A program made the position numbers and the translations under genes. This document shows, in pieces, positions 1 through 11,103 of a stretch of 64,000 nucleotides of DNA. The first letter of the stretch is position 1. Each line of letters begins with the position of its first letter. Origin of the DNA: Paenibacillus lutrae (GTDB lineage Bacteria; Bacillota; Bacilli; Paenibacillales; NBRC-103111); NCBI RefSeq assembly GCF_009757775.1, contig NZ_RHLK01000001.1, positions 347,608-411,607 of the forward strand. Reading direction: 5' to 3'. Below the pieces are notes generated by a model, which saw only the letters and a program-made list of their open reading frames with translations, did not search any database and was not told the DNA's origin.

Positions 1-3000
1 CGATGTAAGCACATAAATATTCGCTGCCGCTTGAGGAGTCCCGCTTCATGACTACCGCTTCCGAAACTGACGGATGGTCAAGCAGCACATGCTCGATTTC
101 TCCGCATTCAATGCGTTGGCCTCTTATTTTTACTTGATGGTCGATTCGGCCCAAATATTCAATCGTTCCATCAGGCAGCCATCTGGCAAGGTCTCCTGTC
201 CGATACATGGGACTGCCCGCCGCAAACGGATTATCGACGAACTTTGCTTCCGTCAAATCGGACCGGCCGATATAACCTCGTGCCAGGCCCGCGCCGGATA
301 TGCACAGTTCGCCGGTAACGCCGACAGGCTGGAGCTTCATCGCTTCGCTCATGATATAAAGCGAGATGTTGTCGATCGGTTTACCAATCGGAATCTGGTT
401 CGGAATATCGCCTTCAGAGCAATCGTAATAGGAAACGTCAACCGTCGCCTCAGTCGGGCCGTACAAATTCACAAGCCTGGCATCGAACGGAACTCCAATC
501 CGCTCGCGGAACCGCCTCACCTGATCCGCAGTCAGCGCTTCGCCGCTGGCGAACACATGACTCAGGCTCTCCAGCCTGGCCTCGCCGCGCAGCAAGCCGG
601 GTTGCTCCAGGAACAGGTGCAGCATGGAGGGTACAAAATGCATCGTCGTTACGCCATGCCGCGCTATCGTATCCATCATAAGCGCGGGGTCCTTCTCGCC
701 GCCCGGAGGCAGCAGGACCAGCTTGGCTCCCGCAAAGCTCCACCAGAACAGCTCCCAGACCGATACGTCGAAGGTAATCGGCGTTTTTTGCATAATGACT
801 CCTCTTGCGTCCAGTCCGTACTGCTTCTGCATCCAACCGATCCGGTTGACGACGGAATGATGTTCGATCATGACCCCTTTGGGCTGTCCGGTCGATCCTG
901 AAGTATACAGCACATAAGCAAGCGAACGTGAATCATGCAGCTTCTCCACAGGGATGTCATCTCGCTCCTGCGCCAATGCCTCATGAACGTCCATACATGG
1001 CAGGAGCGTCGTCAGTCCTTCGGGGGCTTTGCCCTTCGTCAAGAGGAGCTTGGCTCCGGAATTGTCCAGCATGTAGCGGATTCGTTCCGGCGGCAAGCCC
1101 GGCGTAACAGGCACATAAGCTCCGCCCGCCTTCAGCACGCCAAAGATTGCAATCATCATCTCCAGGCTCCGGTCCATCACGACGGCCACGCACTCCTCGC
1201 GCTCCACGCCTTGCTTTCTGAGCGCCTGCGCCAGCCGGTTCGACCTCCGGTTCAATTCCGCATACGTCAATGCTCCGTCCTCCGCCGCAACCGCAATGGC
1301 CTGCGGCGTTACCGCCGCTTGTCTTTCGAGGTAAACCTCTACCGTATCGCCGCTTGCGTACGGTGCGGCCGTGCGGTTGAACGCTTCGCTTTGCTTCTGA
1401 GCTGTCGCGGCGCTCTGCAGCCCGATCCCTCCAAGCGGCCGCTCCGGCTCGGCCAGTGCAAGGCCGACAATACGGAAATACCACTGTGCCATTCTGTGTA
1501 TGCTGTCTTCTTTAAACAGCGCCGTCGCATATTCGATTGTCAAGGCTGCGCCTTTTGCGCCCTGATCCGCAATTTCGAACGTCAAGTCAAGCTTCGATAC
1601 GCGAGTATCCGGCACTTGCGCCTCGAATTGCAAGGCATCCGCCGCTTCTCCGCCCTCCATATGCTGCATGACAAACATCGTGTCAAACAGCGGATTGCGG
1701 CTCAGGTCGCGTGGTACATCCAGCATCGTCACCATTTGCTCAAACGGAAGCATGCCGTTGTCCAGCGCTGCAAGTACAGTCTCTTTGAGCTGCTCAGCGA
1801 ACGCTCTGAACGGCAGTTCGCCGGATGGTCTGCTGCGAATCGGCAGCGTGTTGACAAACATGCCGACCAGGGACTCGGTTGCGGGATGGAAGCGGCCGGC
1901 GATTGGCGTGCCGACAATAAGATCGTCTTGCCCCGTCATCAGATGCAATAACGTATGGTAGGCGGCAAGCCAGATATGAAATGGCGTAACGCCCCATTGT
2001 TCCGCCGCCGCGCCGATCTCCTCGGCAAGCTCTGCCGCAATCGGCAGCGCAAGCTTGGCGCCTTCGAAGCTTTGTTCAGGCGGACGCGGATCATCGGTCG
2101 GCAGTTGCAGTACAGGAAGCGTACCCGCCAGCCGGTAAGCCCAGTACTCCTCTTGCTGCTTTCTCTCCTCTGAAGCCATCCACTCCTGCTGCCACACGGC
2201 GGCATCCTTATAGTGAATAGGCAGCGGCTGCAAGGAGCCGCCCCGATACAATTGCGCGAAATCGCTCGCCATCACATTCATGGAAACACCGTCGGCGACG
2301 ATGTGGTGAATGTCCAGCAGCAGCGTGTGCCGACTTTGGCCGTCCGTTGCAAGAAACGCCCGAATTAACGGCGCTTTTCGCAAGTCGAACGGACGGACGA
2401 CCGCGCGAGCAAATGTATTCAGGTCCGCCGCATCCGTCAAGGCATGCACGGCGAGTTCAAACGAAACCCTCTCATGAATATGCTGTACCGGCTTGCCGTC
2501 TGCCCAGTCAAAGCTGGTGCGCAGCGGTTCATGGCGGTCAATCAGCCCTTGAATCGCCTCGCGAAGCTTATCCTGATCAAGCTTGCCGGTCAGGTTCAGA
2601 GCGAGCGGAAGATTGTAGGCCGTGCTGCCTTGATAAAGCTGCTGCAGCACAAACAACCTGTTCTGCGCGAGCGACAACGGGTAGAACGGCCGGCTTTCGG
2701 CCCGGGCAATGACCGCGGCCCGTTTTGGGGCCGCGTTGTCAATGCGGGCCGCCATTTCCCGCAGCAGGGGAGCGTCGAACACATTCTTCATCGCAAACGT
2801 CGCTCCATAACGCTGCTCGATCAAGCCCGCAAGCTGCGCGGCGCGCAAGGAATGGCCGCCCAATTGGAAGAAATGGGCTTCTCTCCCGAACGCTGCGGGT
2901 TCGTCCGGCCCATTTGCGGCCAGACCGAGCACCTCCCGCCAAAGCTCGGCCAGCCGCTGCTCTGTCGGCGTAGCAAGCGCCTCGCCGAAAGCCGCCGGTT

Positions 3001-6000
3001 CAGCGAACCGGGGCTGCGGCAGGTTGCTGCGGTCTGCTTTGCCGCTCGGACTCAGCGGGAACGCTCCCATAGCAACAAAATACGAAGGAATCATATACTC
3101 CGGCAGTAGTTCCTTAAGTGCGGCCCGAAGACTCGCTTCCTCCGGAGTCTCCCCATCCGCTGTCACGAGATATGCGCAAAGCGCCGGCTCTCCCGCATGG
3201 TCCGTCACCGCCGTCACCACGGCATCGCGAACTTCCGCCTGCAAAAGCAGTGCGTGCTCGATCTCGCCGCATTCAATGCGGAGGCCGCGCAGCTTGACCT
3301 GGTGGTCTAAGCGTCCCAAATATTCTATATTGCCGTCCGGCAGCCACCTTGCGCGATCACCGGTACGGTAGAGCTTCTCTCCTGGGGCAAACGGATTCGG
3401 CACAAAGCTTTGCTCCGTCAAATCCGGCCTGTGGCGATATCCGCGCGCAAGACCGGCACCCGCGATACACAGCTCGCCGGACACGCCGATCGGCTGCGAT
3501 CTCATCCGCTCGTCCACAATGTAGAGCCGAATATTATGGATAGGCTTGCCGATCGGAATCGTATTTGCCCCAGCGTCCGGGCAATCGTAATAGCTGACAT
3601 CGACCGTCGCTTCTGTCGGGCCGTACAGATTAATGAGCCGGCACTTACCGCCGCCGCGCTCCATCAAGCTGTAAAAACCTGAGACATGCGCAGGCTTGAG
3701 CGCTTCGCCGCTCGCAAATACGTATCGCAGGGAACCAAGCTCGCCGCCTCTGCCGCTGTTCGCCGTATAAGGCAGAAAGACGCCCAGCATGGACGGCACA
3801 AAATGCATAACCGTAACCGCCTGTTCCACAATCGCGCGCAGCATGGAGGGCGGCTCCTTTTCCCCGCCGGGCTCGAGCAAATAGAGCGAAGCGCCTGCAA
3901 AGCTCCACCAGAACAACTCCCAAACGGAAACGTCGAACGTAATCGGTGTTTTTTGTAAAATAACGTCGCGCTCATTCAGCGGATAAGCTGTCTGCATCCA
4001 GTTCAGCCGGTTGATCACCGCGCGGTGTTCCACCATGACGCCCTTGGGTTTGCCGGTGGAGCCTGACGTATAAATGACATAGGCCAAATGCTCGGGACCT
4101 GCTTGAGGCGACAGGGTCATTGCTTCTTCGCCCTTCGGCAGCTCCGATGCGGCGGCTGCCGCAAGCGCCTCCAGATCGAGTGTTTCTCCCTGGAAGGCCG
4201 GGAGCGTGTGCATCCACTTGTCCCCCGCCAGAAGCAGTCTGGCCCCGCTATCCTCCAGTATGCCGCGGATCCGCTCGGGCGGATGCTCCGGGTCGATCGG
4301 CAAATAGGCTCCTCCCGCCTTGAGCACTGCCATGATCGCAATCATCATGGACAACGAGCGCTGAGCGGCAATCGGTACAATCGTTTCGACTGCAACCCCT
4401 TTGGCTCTTAGCACGGCCGCCATGCGTTCGGCGCGGTCATTCAGCTCCCTGTACGTCAGCGAGCCTTCGGCCGACCGCACCGCCGGGAAGTCCGGCCACC
4501 GCCTTGCGGACTCGGCGAACCATCCGTGAATCGTCTTCTCCTCCGGGTACGAATGTCTCGTATCGTTCCATGCCGCAACGGCGGCTTCTTCGGCAGGCAT
4601 CACCATTACGACGTCGCCACAGATCAGGTCGGGCCTGGCAGCCGCTTGCTCCAAAATGTAAAGCAGCCGATCCGCCAACCGCTCCATCGTGCCTTTATGG
4701 AACAATCCCGTGTTATACTCCAGCTCCGCCCGCAGACCACCTTCTCCATCGCTGTACAGATCGAGCTTGAAGTCCAGCTTGGATGTTCCATGTCTGACGG
4801 GTAAAGGTTCCATACTCCAACCGTCGCCGCGCGCCGTCAGCTTCTCGTCTTCAAACTGGTTGTGAACGATCAGCATCGTATCGAACAGCGGGTTGCGCGA
4901 CGGGTCATGCGGATGCCGGGTCGCTTCTATCAAGTGCTCGAAACTGACATCGCCATGTTCGTATGCGCCTAGTAAACGCTCATGAGTCTCGCTGACAAAC
5001 GCCAGGATCGGCAGCTCGTCCGCCACTCGCATCCGAATCGGCAGAAACTGATTGAACATGCCGATCATCCCGGCCGTGTCCGGATGCGTCCGGCCTGCCG
5101 CCAAAGAACCGATTGTCAATTCCGACTGATGCGTCGTTCCCTTGAGCAACAGCGCGTAAGCCGCAAAAAGCAGACTGTTCATGCTCGCTCGGGCACTTGC
5201 GGCCGTCTCTTTCAGCCGTGCGGCGAGCGCCGCCGGAATGTGGAAGTTATACGTATCGCCCGCAAATGTCTGACGGTCGCCGCGCTGCCGGTCCAGCGGC
5301 ATATCGAGCGGTGCCGGCGGCTCTGCAAGCTGCTCCGCCCAGAATGCTCTGTTTGCCTCGGTCCGCTCCGAACCGGACTGTCGCTCCTGCCAAACGGCAT
5401 AATCTTTGTAATGCAGAGCCGGTGGCGCAAGTTCCGCGCCGTCGATCAAAGCGGTCAACTCCTCCAAGAGCAGCTTGACGGATATGCCGTCCGCCGCGAT
5501 ATGGTGGATGTTGAGCAGCAGACAGGCCTCCGCTCCTTCCGATTCGGGCCGGCAATAACGTGCGGCGAGCAGCGGAGCTGCGGCAAGCTCAAGCGGCCGG
5601 AAAAACTCGCTCAAGCATTCCGGAAGCGGCGTCTCTGCGAGGTCCGCCGTTTGCAGAACAAAGGCGGCCGAATCGTGCACAATCTGGGCCGGAACGCCGT
5701 CGATCCAATGATAGGAGGTTCGCAGCGGCTCATGCCGTTCGATCAACTTCCGAAGCGCTGATCCAATTCTGGTTTCATCCACCGCACCCGAAAGTTTAAG
5801 CGCAAGGGGAATATGGTAGGTTAGTCCGATATCAGCCATGTTTTCGGCCAAAAACATACGCCGCTGCGGCGGGCTGAGCGGATAAGAGGCGGCTTTAGGC
5901 GCCTCTGCAACAGGCTCGTACGTTTCTTTGGCAGCCCTGTCGATCCAGGCCGCCTGCTCTCTGACCGTCGGCAGCTTGAAAATTTCCTGAAGGGGCATGC

Positions 6001-9000
6001 GCACCCGGCAATGCTTGTATATTGCCGATGTCAATGCGGCGGCCTTCAGGGAATGACCGCCATGTTCAAAGAAGTGGTCAAGCGCGCCCACCTGCTCCGC
6101 ATGAAGAACTTCTTGCCACAATCCCGCGACAGTGACCTCGGTATCAGTGACGGGTGCTTCATAGGGGAACGTGCGCTCCGGCACAGGGAGATGTTTTTTG
6201 TCCACCTTGCCATTTGCGTTGAGCGGCAGCTTCTCCAAATGCACAAACGCAGCAGGAATCATAAATGCCGGCAGCTTGCCTGTCAGTTGGTGCCGAACGT
6301 TAGTTTGCCCTTCAGTTTGCTCCGCAACGATATAAGCGCATAAATACGGCGCCCCGTCATTCTCGATCAGCGTTACAAACGCTTCCTTGACGCCCGCGCA
6401 ATTCAGCAGCCTGCTTTCGATTTCGCCTAACTCAATCCGGTAACCCCGCAGTTTGACCTGGCTGTCGATCCGGTCCAGAAACTCCAAATTTCCGTCAGGC
6501 AAGCGACGCACCAAGTCGCCGGTTCTGTACACGGTTTCGCCTTCACGGAACGGATGCGGCCGGAACTTCGAAGTGGTCTGCTCCGGCAAATTCACATAGC
6601 CGGATGCGACACCGTCGCCGGCAATCCACAGCTCCCCCGGCACCCAGTCCGGCTGCAATCGCCCTTGCTCACTTAGCACCAGCGTTTCCGAACACGCGAT
6701 TGGCGTGCCGATCGGCACGGTGGCCGTTCCTTGTTCGTCCCATGTCTCCGTGACCCTATAGCAGGTAGCGAATACCGTCGTCTCCGTAGGGCCGTAGACA
6801 TGCAGCAGCACGCCCGGTCCGAGCGCGCGGAACGCTTTGCGGATATGCGGCACGGAAGCCCGCTCTCCGCCAAATAAAATATGGCGCAAACCGCGCAGCG
6901 ACTCCAACCCATGATCGACCAGCGTATTGAACAGTGCCGTCGTCACAAAGAATACGGTAATGCCTCTGCCCTCAATCAGCTCGGTCAGCCGCACAACATC
7001 GGCAACCTCTTCCTCGCCGACCAGCGTCAGCTTCGCGCCGTTCAACAGCGCTCCGTACACATCGAACGTTGAACCGTCGAAAGCATAGTTGGAAAGCTGC
7101 AACAGCGCATCGTTTTCCGAAATGCTTACATAATCGGCATGGACAGCAATCCGGGACACATTGCGATGCGTGGTCATAATCCCTTTCGGCTTGCCCGTAG
7201 AGCCGGATGTATACATAATATAAGCGAGATCGTCCGCCGAGCCGTCGATGTCAAGATCAGTGCCGGACTCGCCAGCCCATCTCGCATCAAGTACATCCAT
7301 GCTGATGACATCTATGCTGTCTCCGGCAATCCGGGCGCCCATCTCCATCGTCGCAGCCTCGGTCACGATCACCTGCGCTTTCGTATCCTGAAGCATATAT
7401 AAAATCCGCTCTTCGGGATATTGCGGATCGATCGGCACATAGACGGCTCCCGCTTTCAGCACAGCCAGTATCGCCGCAATCATATCGGGCGAGCGCAAGA
7501 GCAGCAGCGCCACCTTCGCTCTTGGCGCGACGCCGCACCGCACAAGTTCGCGCGCGAACCGGTTGGCACGTTCGTTCAGCTCGCTGTAGGTATACGCCCG
7601 CTCACCCATTTCAACGGCAATCTGCTGTGGTGTCTCCACCGCTTGCCGTTCAAAGAGTCTGTGCAGCGACAGCTCTTGCCGGGGTGCGTTGAATGAACGG
7701 CCAAGCCGGAGCAGCCGTTCCCGCTCCTCTGCATCGACGGGATCAAGCTCGCCAAGTACCGCATGCGGGTGCGCGGCGAATGCCCGGGCCAGCGCCACAT
7801 AATGCCGGGCCAATTGCGCGGCGGCCCGCTCATCGTACAAATCCAGCACATACTCCAGCGAAAATGCGATACTAACGCCGTTATCCGTGCATTCCCAGGT
7901 AAGGTCGAACTTGGCCGAGCCGCTGTCCATGGCTTGAGGTGTATAAAAGACATCCTTGCTCCGCCATTCAGGCAGTTCCATATTTTGCAGCGTAAACACG
8001 GAATCAAACAGCGGATTACGGCCGTGTTCACGTTTCACATTCGCCAGCTCGGTTATTTCTTCATAAGGCACATCCCCGTTGCCGATAGCCGTCAGCACCG
8101 CCCCATTGACCTGCTTCACCCATTGATCGAAGCGTAAACCGCTTTGCCCGGTCAGACGGATCGGAACCATGTTGACGAACATCCCGACTACGCTTTGCAG
8201 CTCCGGCCTCACCCGTCTCGCGGCTGCCGTGCCGACCACGATGTCGGATTCGCCCGTATATTTCGCAAGCAGCGCATAATAAATCGAAAGCAGGACGGTG
8301 TATAACGTCACGCCCTCGCGTCTGGCCAGCGCCCGCAGAGATCCGGCAATCTCCGGGTCCAGCTCGAAGCGCTCAATTGCCCCGCGATAGCTTGGCGTCT
8401 GCGGCCTTGGACGGGGGGACGGAAGCGCCGGAGACGGCACGCCATCTCGAAAAATTTCGCGCCAATAAAGCTTCTGGCGCTCCAGCCAGCCGCCGCTTCG
8501 GCCCGCTTCTTCCCACAGCGCCATATCCCCGCCATGAATGGACAACGGCTCCGGCGAGTTCCCATCATAAAACTTCGTAAGATCGGACATCAAAATCCCC
8601 ATCGACGTTCCGTCTGTAATGATATGATGCATATCCAGCAGAAGCACGCTTGACTCGCGCTCCAAGCGCACAAGCTCCAAGCGCAATAGCGGCGCTTGCT
8701 CCAGACGAAACGGCTGCAGGAAGCTGCGCTGCCGCCGGGCCAGCGCAGACGCCGGCCAGCCGCTTCCGTCAACCACGGTAAGCGGCGGCTCGACCCCCTG
8801 CTCGATGCGCTGCATCACATTGCCTTCTTCCATATAAAAGGACGTTCGCAGCGCCGGATGCCGCTCTGTCAGCGCGCGCCACGCCGAACGGAATCGTTCG
8901 ATATCGAGCGGGCCCTTCACCTGGACCGCAAACGGCAGGTGGTAACCCAGCAGTCCCGGATTCAGCTCTTCCAAAATGAACAGCCGCTTTTGCGCCGAGG

Positions 9001-11077
9001 TTGCCGGGTAAACCGTCCGCTCCTCCACTTTGGTCACCGGCGGCATAGCGGCGGCAGTTCCTTCGCCCTCCTGCGCCTTTTGCTCCAGCAAAGCGGCCAG
9101 CGAACTTACCGTATCATGCAAAAACAGCTCGGTAAGCGTAAGCCGGGCGCCAAATGCCTCTTGCAGCCTGGCGGCGGCATAAGCCGCCTTGAGCGAATTG
9201 CCTCCTTGCTCGAGAAAGCTGTCCTTTGGGCCTATGGAATCCTTGTTCAACACCTCGCGCCAGATGGACATGATCCGCTCTTCCGTCTCCGTGGCCGGCT
9301 CCAAAACGACATCCCCGCGCAAGACTTCGACGCCATCCTCATCACACCGCTTAAACGCGGCGGCCGCTTCCAGCTCCGTCAGCTCGGCAAGCGCTTGGGC
9401 AAAATCTCCTTCACGCAGCGCTTCCGCCAATATGTAGCGTTGAATTTTGCCTGAGGTCGTTTTGGGAATTCGCCGAACGGGAACAACAAAAGCAACGTCC
9501 AGACCGGCCGATCCGTTCAACAGTTTTTTCACCTCGGCCATCAGCGGTACAAATCCGCCTGTCTTGCCGCGATGCTGAATAAAAACTGCGATCGCATCCC
9601 GTTTGGTCGTCGCATCCTGAACGGCGGCAACTGCCGTTTTCCCGATTTCGGCCCCTTTCAATCCGCTGATCAACGCCTCCAGATCATGCGGATACACATT
9701 TTGCCCGTTGACGAAAATGACGTCCTTCATGCGGCCGGTCACATACAAACGCCCATCCAACAAAAAACCCAAATCTCCCGTATTCAGCCAGCCGTCCGGA
9801 GAAATCGTTTGCTTGTTTACATCGGGCCGCTTATAGTAGCCGCTTGTAACGTTGCGGCCTCTAATATGTATGGAGCCTACGCTGCCTGCCGCCGAAGGGT
9901 TCCCCGCTTCATCGCAAATGCTCACCTCGCACTCTTGCACGGGGAAACCCAGCTCGACGATCTCGATCGCAGTATGATCCCCGTGCGCGGCTATTCGTAC
10001 AGGTTGTCCGACAGCGAGCGATTGGCGCTCGAGCTTAACGGTAGTCAGGTGGTCTTCCGTCCCGGGAAAGGTCACGGCCAGACTCGCTTCCGCAAGCCCG
10101 TATACCGGGAAAATGCAATTGCCTTTTAAACCGTACGGCTTCATCGCCTCCAGAAAATCACGGCAATGGGCGGCCGATATCGGTTCGGCTCCGTTAAAAA
10201 TCAGTCTGACGCAAGATAAATCCCATGCCGCCGCTCCTTCTGGCTTCCAATGCTGCAGAAAATGCACATAACCGAAATTTGGAGAAGAGAGACAGGTCAC
10301 CCGGTGCTTATGTGTGAGTTCCAGCCATTTCATCGGATGAAGCACAAACGTCGAGGTCGGCAAATGCAATTGATTCATGCCGCAAAAAAGCGGCGTAAGA
10401 TGAAAGCCGATGAGCCCCATATCATGCGTCAGAGGCAGCCAGCTTAGCGAAGAATCCCGCTCTGTCGACTGCGCTCCTTGGATAATGGCACGCATGTTCG
10501 ACAGAAGATTGCCATGAGTCAGCACAACTCCCTTCGGATCTCCGGTTGAACCTGATGTAAACTGGATAAATGCAGTGTCCGTTTCGGCTGCGTTATACGG
10601 CTCTGCCTCGGGACGGCCAGCATCCGCAGCCGCCGCAAGCACTTCCGCAATCGGCATGCCGCCAGACTCGAGCCGGGCCAGCACCTCCGTCTCCCCGTGC
10701 TTTAAAGCATAGCCTTGAATTCCCGGCCACAGATCTTCATCGCAGAGAAATGTAGGCGCTTCCAACTGCTTGCATACCTGGATGAGCTTTTTGCGTCCTT
10801 CGTCCGTACGCGCCGCCGTTACAGGTACGGGTACAATGCCGCCGAGCACGCAAGCCCAGAATAGAAGGATAAAACGTTCGTTATCTTCCGTCTGCATGAC
10901 GGCAAAGTCTCCTGGCCCCAGGCCCTGCTCGCGCAGCAGATGGAGCGCCCTACCAGCCCATGCAAGTAATTCGCCGTACGACAAGTAGCGTTCCTGACCG
11001 CTTTCGCAAAATAAAATTCCTGCATCGTTTTCCTTGCGCGCCAGCAATGCGCCGGACAAACTACTGATGGTTCTCAT
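1..11077 (-). CDS. Non-ribosomal peptide synthetase, lipoinitiation protein (3' end beyond window)
   Basis: One open frame of at least 3,692 codons starts at ATG 11077 behind GGAGGG and runs off the left edge. Read in order: an acyl-AMP ligase of the FAAL type (residues 1-550; FIQFTSGSTGDPKGV near 175, TSGKIQRY near 540), a carrier domain (GGNSLK, Ser about 628), C1 (HHIITDG near 814), A1 (YTSGSTGKPKG near 1290), PCP (GGHSLK near 1675), C2 (HHIAADG near 1858), A2 (near 2340), PCP (GGHSL near 2740), C3 (HHIVADG near 2925) and A3 (YTSGSTGQPKG near 3395), cut before its end. Aligned by eye to GrsA, the binding-pocket residues are A1 DGFFLGVVF (Ile-like), A2 DVWHFSLVD and A3 DVWHFSLVD (Ser, the EntF code). 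No epimerase or thioesterase is visible. Family knowledge suggests an acylated peptide beginning acyl-Ile-Ser-Ser; the acyl identity and product are unknown. Confidence 0.95.
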   Translation of the reverse strand, partial: MRTISSLSGALLARKENDAGILFCESGQERYLSYGELLAWAGRALHLLREQGLGPGDFAVMQTEDNERFILLFWACVLGGIVPVPVTAARTDEGRKKLIQVCKQLEAPTFLCDEDLWPGIQGYALKHGETEVLARLESGGMPIAEVLAAAADAGRPEAEPYNAAETDTAFIQFTSGSTGDPKGVVLTHGNLLSNMRAIIQGAQSTERDSSLSWLPLTHDMGLIGFHLTPLFCGMNQLHLPTSTFVLHPMKWLELTHKHRVTCLSSPNFGYVHFLQHWKPEGAAAWDLSCVRLIFNGAEPISAAHCRDFLEAMKPYGLKGNCIFPVYGLAEASLAVTFPGTEDHLTTVKLERQSLAVGQPVRIAAHGDHTAIEIVELGFPVQECEVSICDEAGNPSAAGSVGSIHIRGRNVTSGYYKRPDVNKQTISPDGWLNTGDLGFLLDGRLYVTGRMKDVIFVNGQNVYPHDLEALISGLKGAEIGKTAVAAVQDATTKRDAIAVFIQHRGKTGGFVPLMAEVKKLLNGSAGLDVAFVVPVRRIPKTTSGKIQRYILAEALREGDFAQALAELTELEAAAAFKRCDEDGVEVLRGDVVLEPATETEERIMSIWREVLNKDSIGPKDSFLEQGGNSLKAAYAAARLQEAFGARLTLTELFLHDTVSSLAALLEQKAQEGEGTAAAMPPVTKVEERTVYPATSAQKRLFILEELNPGLLGYHLPFAVQVKGPLDIERFRSAWRALTERHPALRTSFYMEEGNVMQRIEQGVEPPLTVVDGSGWPASALARRQRSFLQPFRLEQAPLLRLELVRLERESSVLLLDMHHIITDGTSMGILMSDLTKFYDGNSPEPLSIHGGDMALWEEAGRSGGWLERQKLYWREIFRDGVPSPALPSPRPRPQTPSYRGAIERFELDPEIAGSLRALARREGVTLYTVLLSIYYALLAKYTGESDIVVGTAAARRVRPELQSVVGMFVNMVPIRLTGQSGLRFDQWVKQVNGAVLTAIGNGDVPYEEITELANVKREHGRNPLFDSVFTLQNMELPEWRSKDVFYTPQAMDSGSAKFDLTWECTDNGVSIAFSLEYVLDLYDERAAAQLARHYVALARAFAAHPHAVLGELDPVDAEERERLLRLGRSFNAPRQELSLHRLFERQAVETPQQIAVEMGERAYTYSELNERANRFARELVRCGVAPRAKVALLLLRSPDMIAAILAVLKAGAVYVPIDPQYPEERILYMLQDTKAQVIVTEAATMEMGARIAGDSIDVISMDVLDARWAGESGTDLDIDGSADDLAYIMYTSGSTGKPKGIMTTHRNVSRIAVHADYVSISENDALLQLSNYAFDGSTFDVYGALLNGAKLTLVGEEEVADVVRLTELIEGRGITVFFVTTALFNTLVDHGLESLRGLRHILFGGERASVPHIRKAFRALGPGVLLHVYGPTETTVFATCYRVTETWDEQGTATVPIGTPIACSETLVLSEQGRLQPDWVPGELWIAGDGVASGYVNLPEQTTSKFRPHPFREGETVYRTGDLVRRLPDGNLEFLDRIDSQVKLRGYRIELGEIESRLLNCAGVKEAFVTLIENDGAPYLCAYIVAEQTEGQTNVRHQLTGKLPAFMIPAAFVHLEKLPLNANGKVDKKHLPVPERTFPYEAPVTDTEVTVAGLWQEVLHAEQVGALDHFFEHGGHSLKAAALTSAIYKHCRVRMPLQEIFKLPTVREQAAWIDRAAKETYEPVAEAPKAASYPLSPPQRRMFLAENMADIGLTYHIPLALKLSGAVDETRIGSALRKLIERHEPLRTSYHWIDGVPAQIVHDSAAFVLQTADLAETPLPECLSEFFRPLELAAAPLLAARYCRPESEGAEACLLLNIHHIAADGISVKLLLEELTALIDGAELAPPALHYKDYAVWQERQSGSERTEANRAFWAEQLAEPPAPLDMPLDRQRGDRQTFAGDTYNFHIPAALAARLKETAASARASMNSLLFAAYALLLKGTTHQSELTIGSLAAGRTHPDTAGMIGMFNQFLPIRMRVADELPILAFVSETHERLLGAYEHGDVSFEHLIEATRHPHDPSRNPLFDTMLIVHNQFEDEKLTARGDGWSMEPLPVRHGTSKLDFKLDLYSDGEGGLRAELEYNTGLFHKGTMERLADRLLYILEQAAARPDLICGDVVMVMPAEEAAVAAWNDTRHSYPEEKTIHGWFAESARRWPDFPAVRSAEGSLTYRELNDRAERMAAVLRAKGVAVETIVPIAAQRSLSMMIAIMAVLKAGGAYLPIDPEHPPERIRGILEDSGARLLLAGDKWMHTLPAFQGETLDLEALAAAAASELPKGEEAMTLSPQAGPEHLAYVIYTSGSTGKPKGVMVEHRAVINRLNWMQTAYPLNERDVILQKTPITFDVSVWELFWWSFAGASLYLLEPGGEKEPPSMLRAIVEQAVTVMHFVPSMLGVFLPYTANSGRGGELGSLRYVFASGEALKPAHVSGFYSLMERGGGKCRLINLYGPTEATVDVSYYDCPDAGANTIPIGKPIHNIRLYIVDERMRSQPIGVSGELCIAGAGLARGYRHRPDLTEQSFVPNPFAPGEKLYRTGDRARWLPDGNIEYLGRLDHQVKLRGLRIECGEIEHALLLQAEVRDAVVTAVTDHAGEPALCAYLVTADGETPEEASLRAALKELLPEYMIPSYFVAMGAFPLSPSGKADRSNLPQPRFAEPAAFGEALATPTEQRLAELWREVLGLAANGPDEPAAFGREAHFFQLGGHSLRAAQLAGLIEQRYGATFAMKNVFDAPLLREMAARIDNAAPKRAAVIARAESRPFYPLSLAQNRLFVLQQLYQGSTAYNLPLALNLTGKLDQDKLREAIQGLIDRHEPLRTSFDWADGKPVQHIHERVSFELAVHALTDAADLNTFARAVVRPFDLRKAPLIRAFLATDGQSRHTLLLDIHHIVADGVSMNVMASDFAQLYRGGSLQPLPIHYKDAAVWQQEWMASEERKQQEEYWAYRLAGTLPVLQLPTDDPRPPEQSFEGAKLALPIAAELAEEIGAAAEQWGVTPFHIWLAAYHTLLHLMTGQDDLIVGTPIAGRFHPATESLVGMFVNTLPIRSRPSGELPFRAFAEQLKETVLAALDNGMLPFEQMVTMLDVPRDLSRNPLFDTMFVMQHMEGGEAADALQFEAQVPDTRVSKLDLTFEIADQGAKGAALTIEYATALFKEDSIHRMAQWYFRIVGLALAEPERPLGGIGLQSAATAQKQSEAFNRTAAPYASGDTVEVYLERQAAVTPQAIAVAAEDGALTYAELNRRSNRLAQALRKQGVEREECVAVVMDRSLEMMIAIFGVLKAGGAYVPVTPGLPPERIRYMLDNSGAKLLLTKGKAPEGLTTLLPCMDVHEALAQERDDIPVEKLHDSRSLAYVLYTSGSTGQPKGVMIEHHSVVNRIGWMQKQYGLDARGVIMQKTPITFDVSVWELFWWSFAGAKLVLLPPGGEKDPALMMDTIARHGVTTMHFVPSMLHLFLEQPGLLRGEARLESLSHVFASGEALTADQVRRFRERIGVPFDARLVNLYGPTEATVDVSYYDCSEGDIPNQIPIGKPIDNISLYIMSEAMKLQPVGVTGELCISGAGLARGYIGRSDLTEAKFVDNPFAAGSPMYRTGDLARWLPDGTIEYLGRIDHQVKIRGQRIECGEIEHVLLDHPSVSEAVVMKRDSSSGSEYLCAYI

Positions 11078-11103
11078 AGACGGCAGCCCTCCGTTCTGTC
11101 ATA

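Noticed and set aside
935-1951. Long plus-strand open frame opposite the NRPS
   Set aside because: It is antisense to the condensation and adenylation coding sequence, has no ribosome site and no recognisable domain; GC-rich NRPS genes give many such frames. The same holds for other plus-strand frames from 1 to 11 kb.
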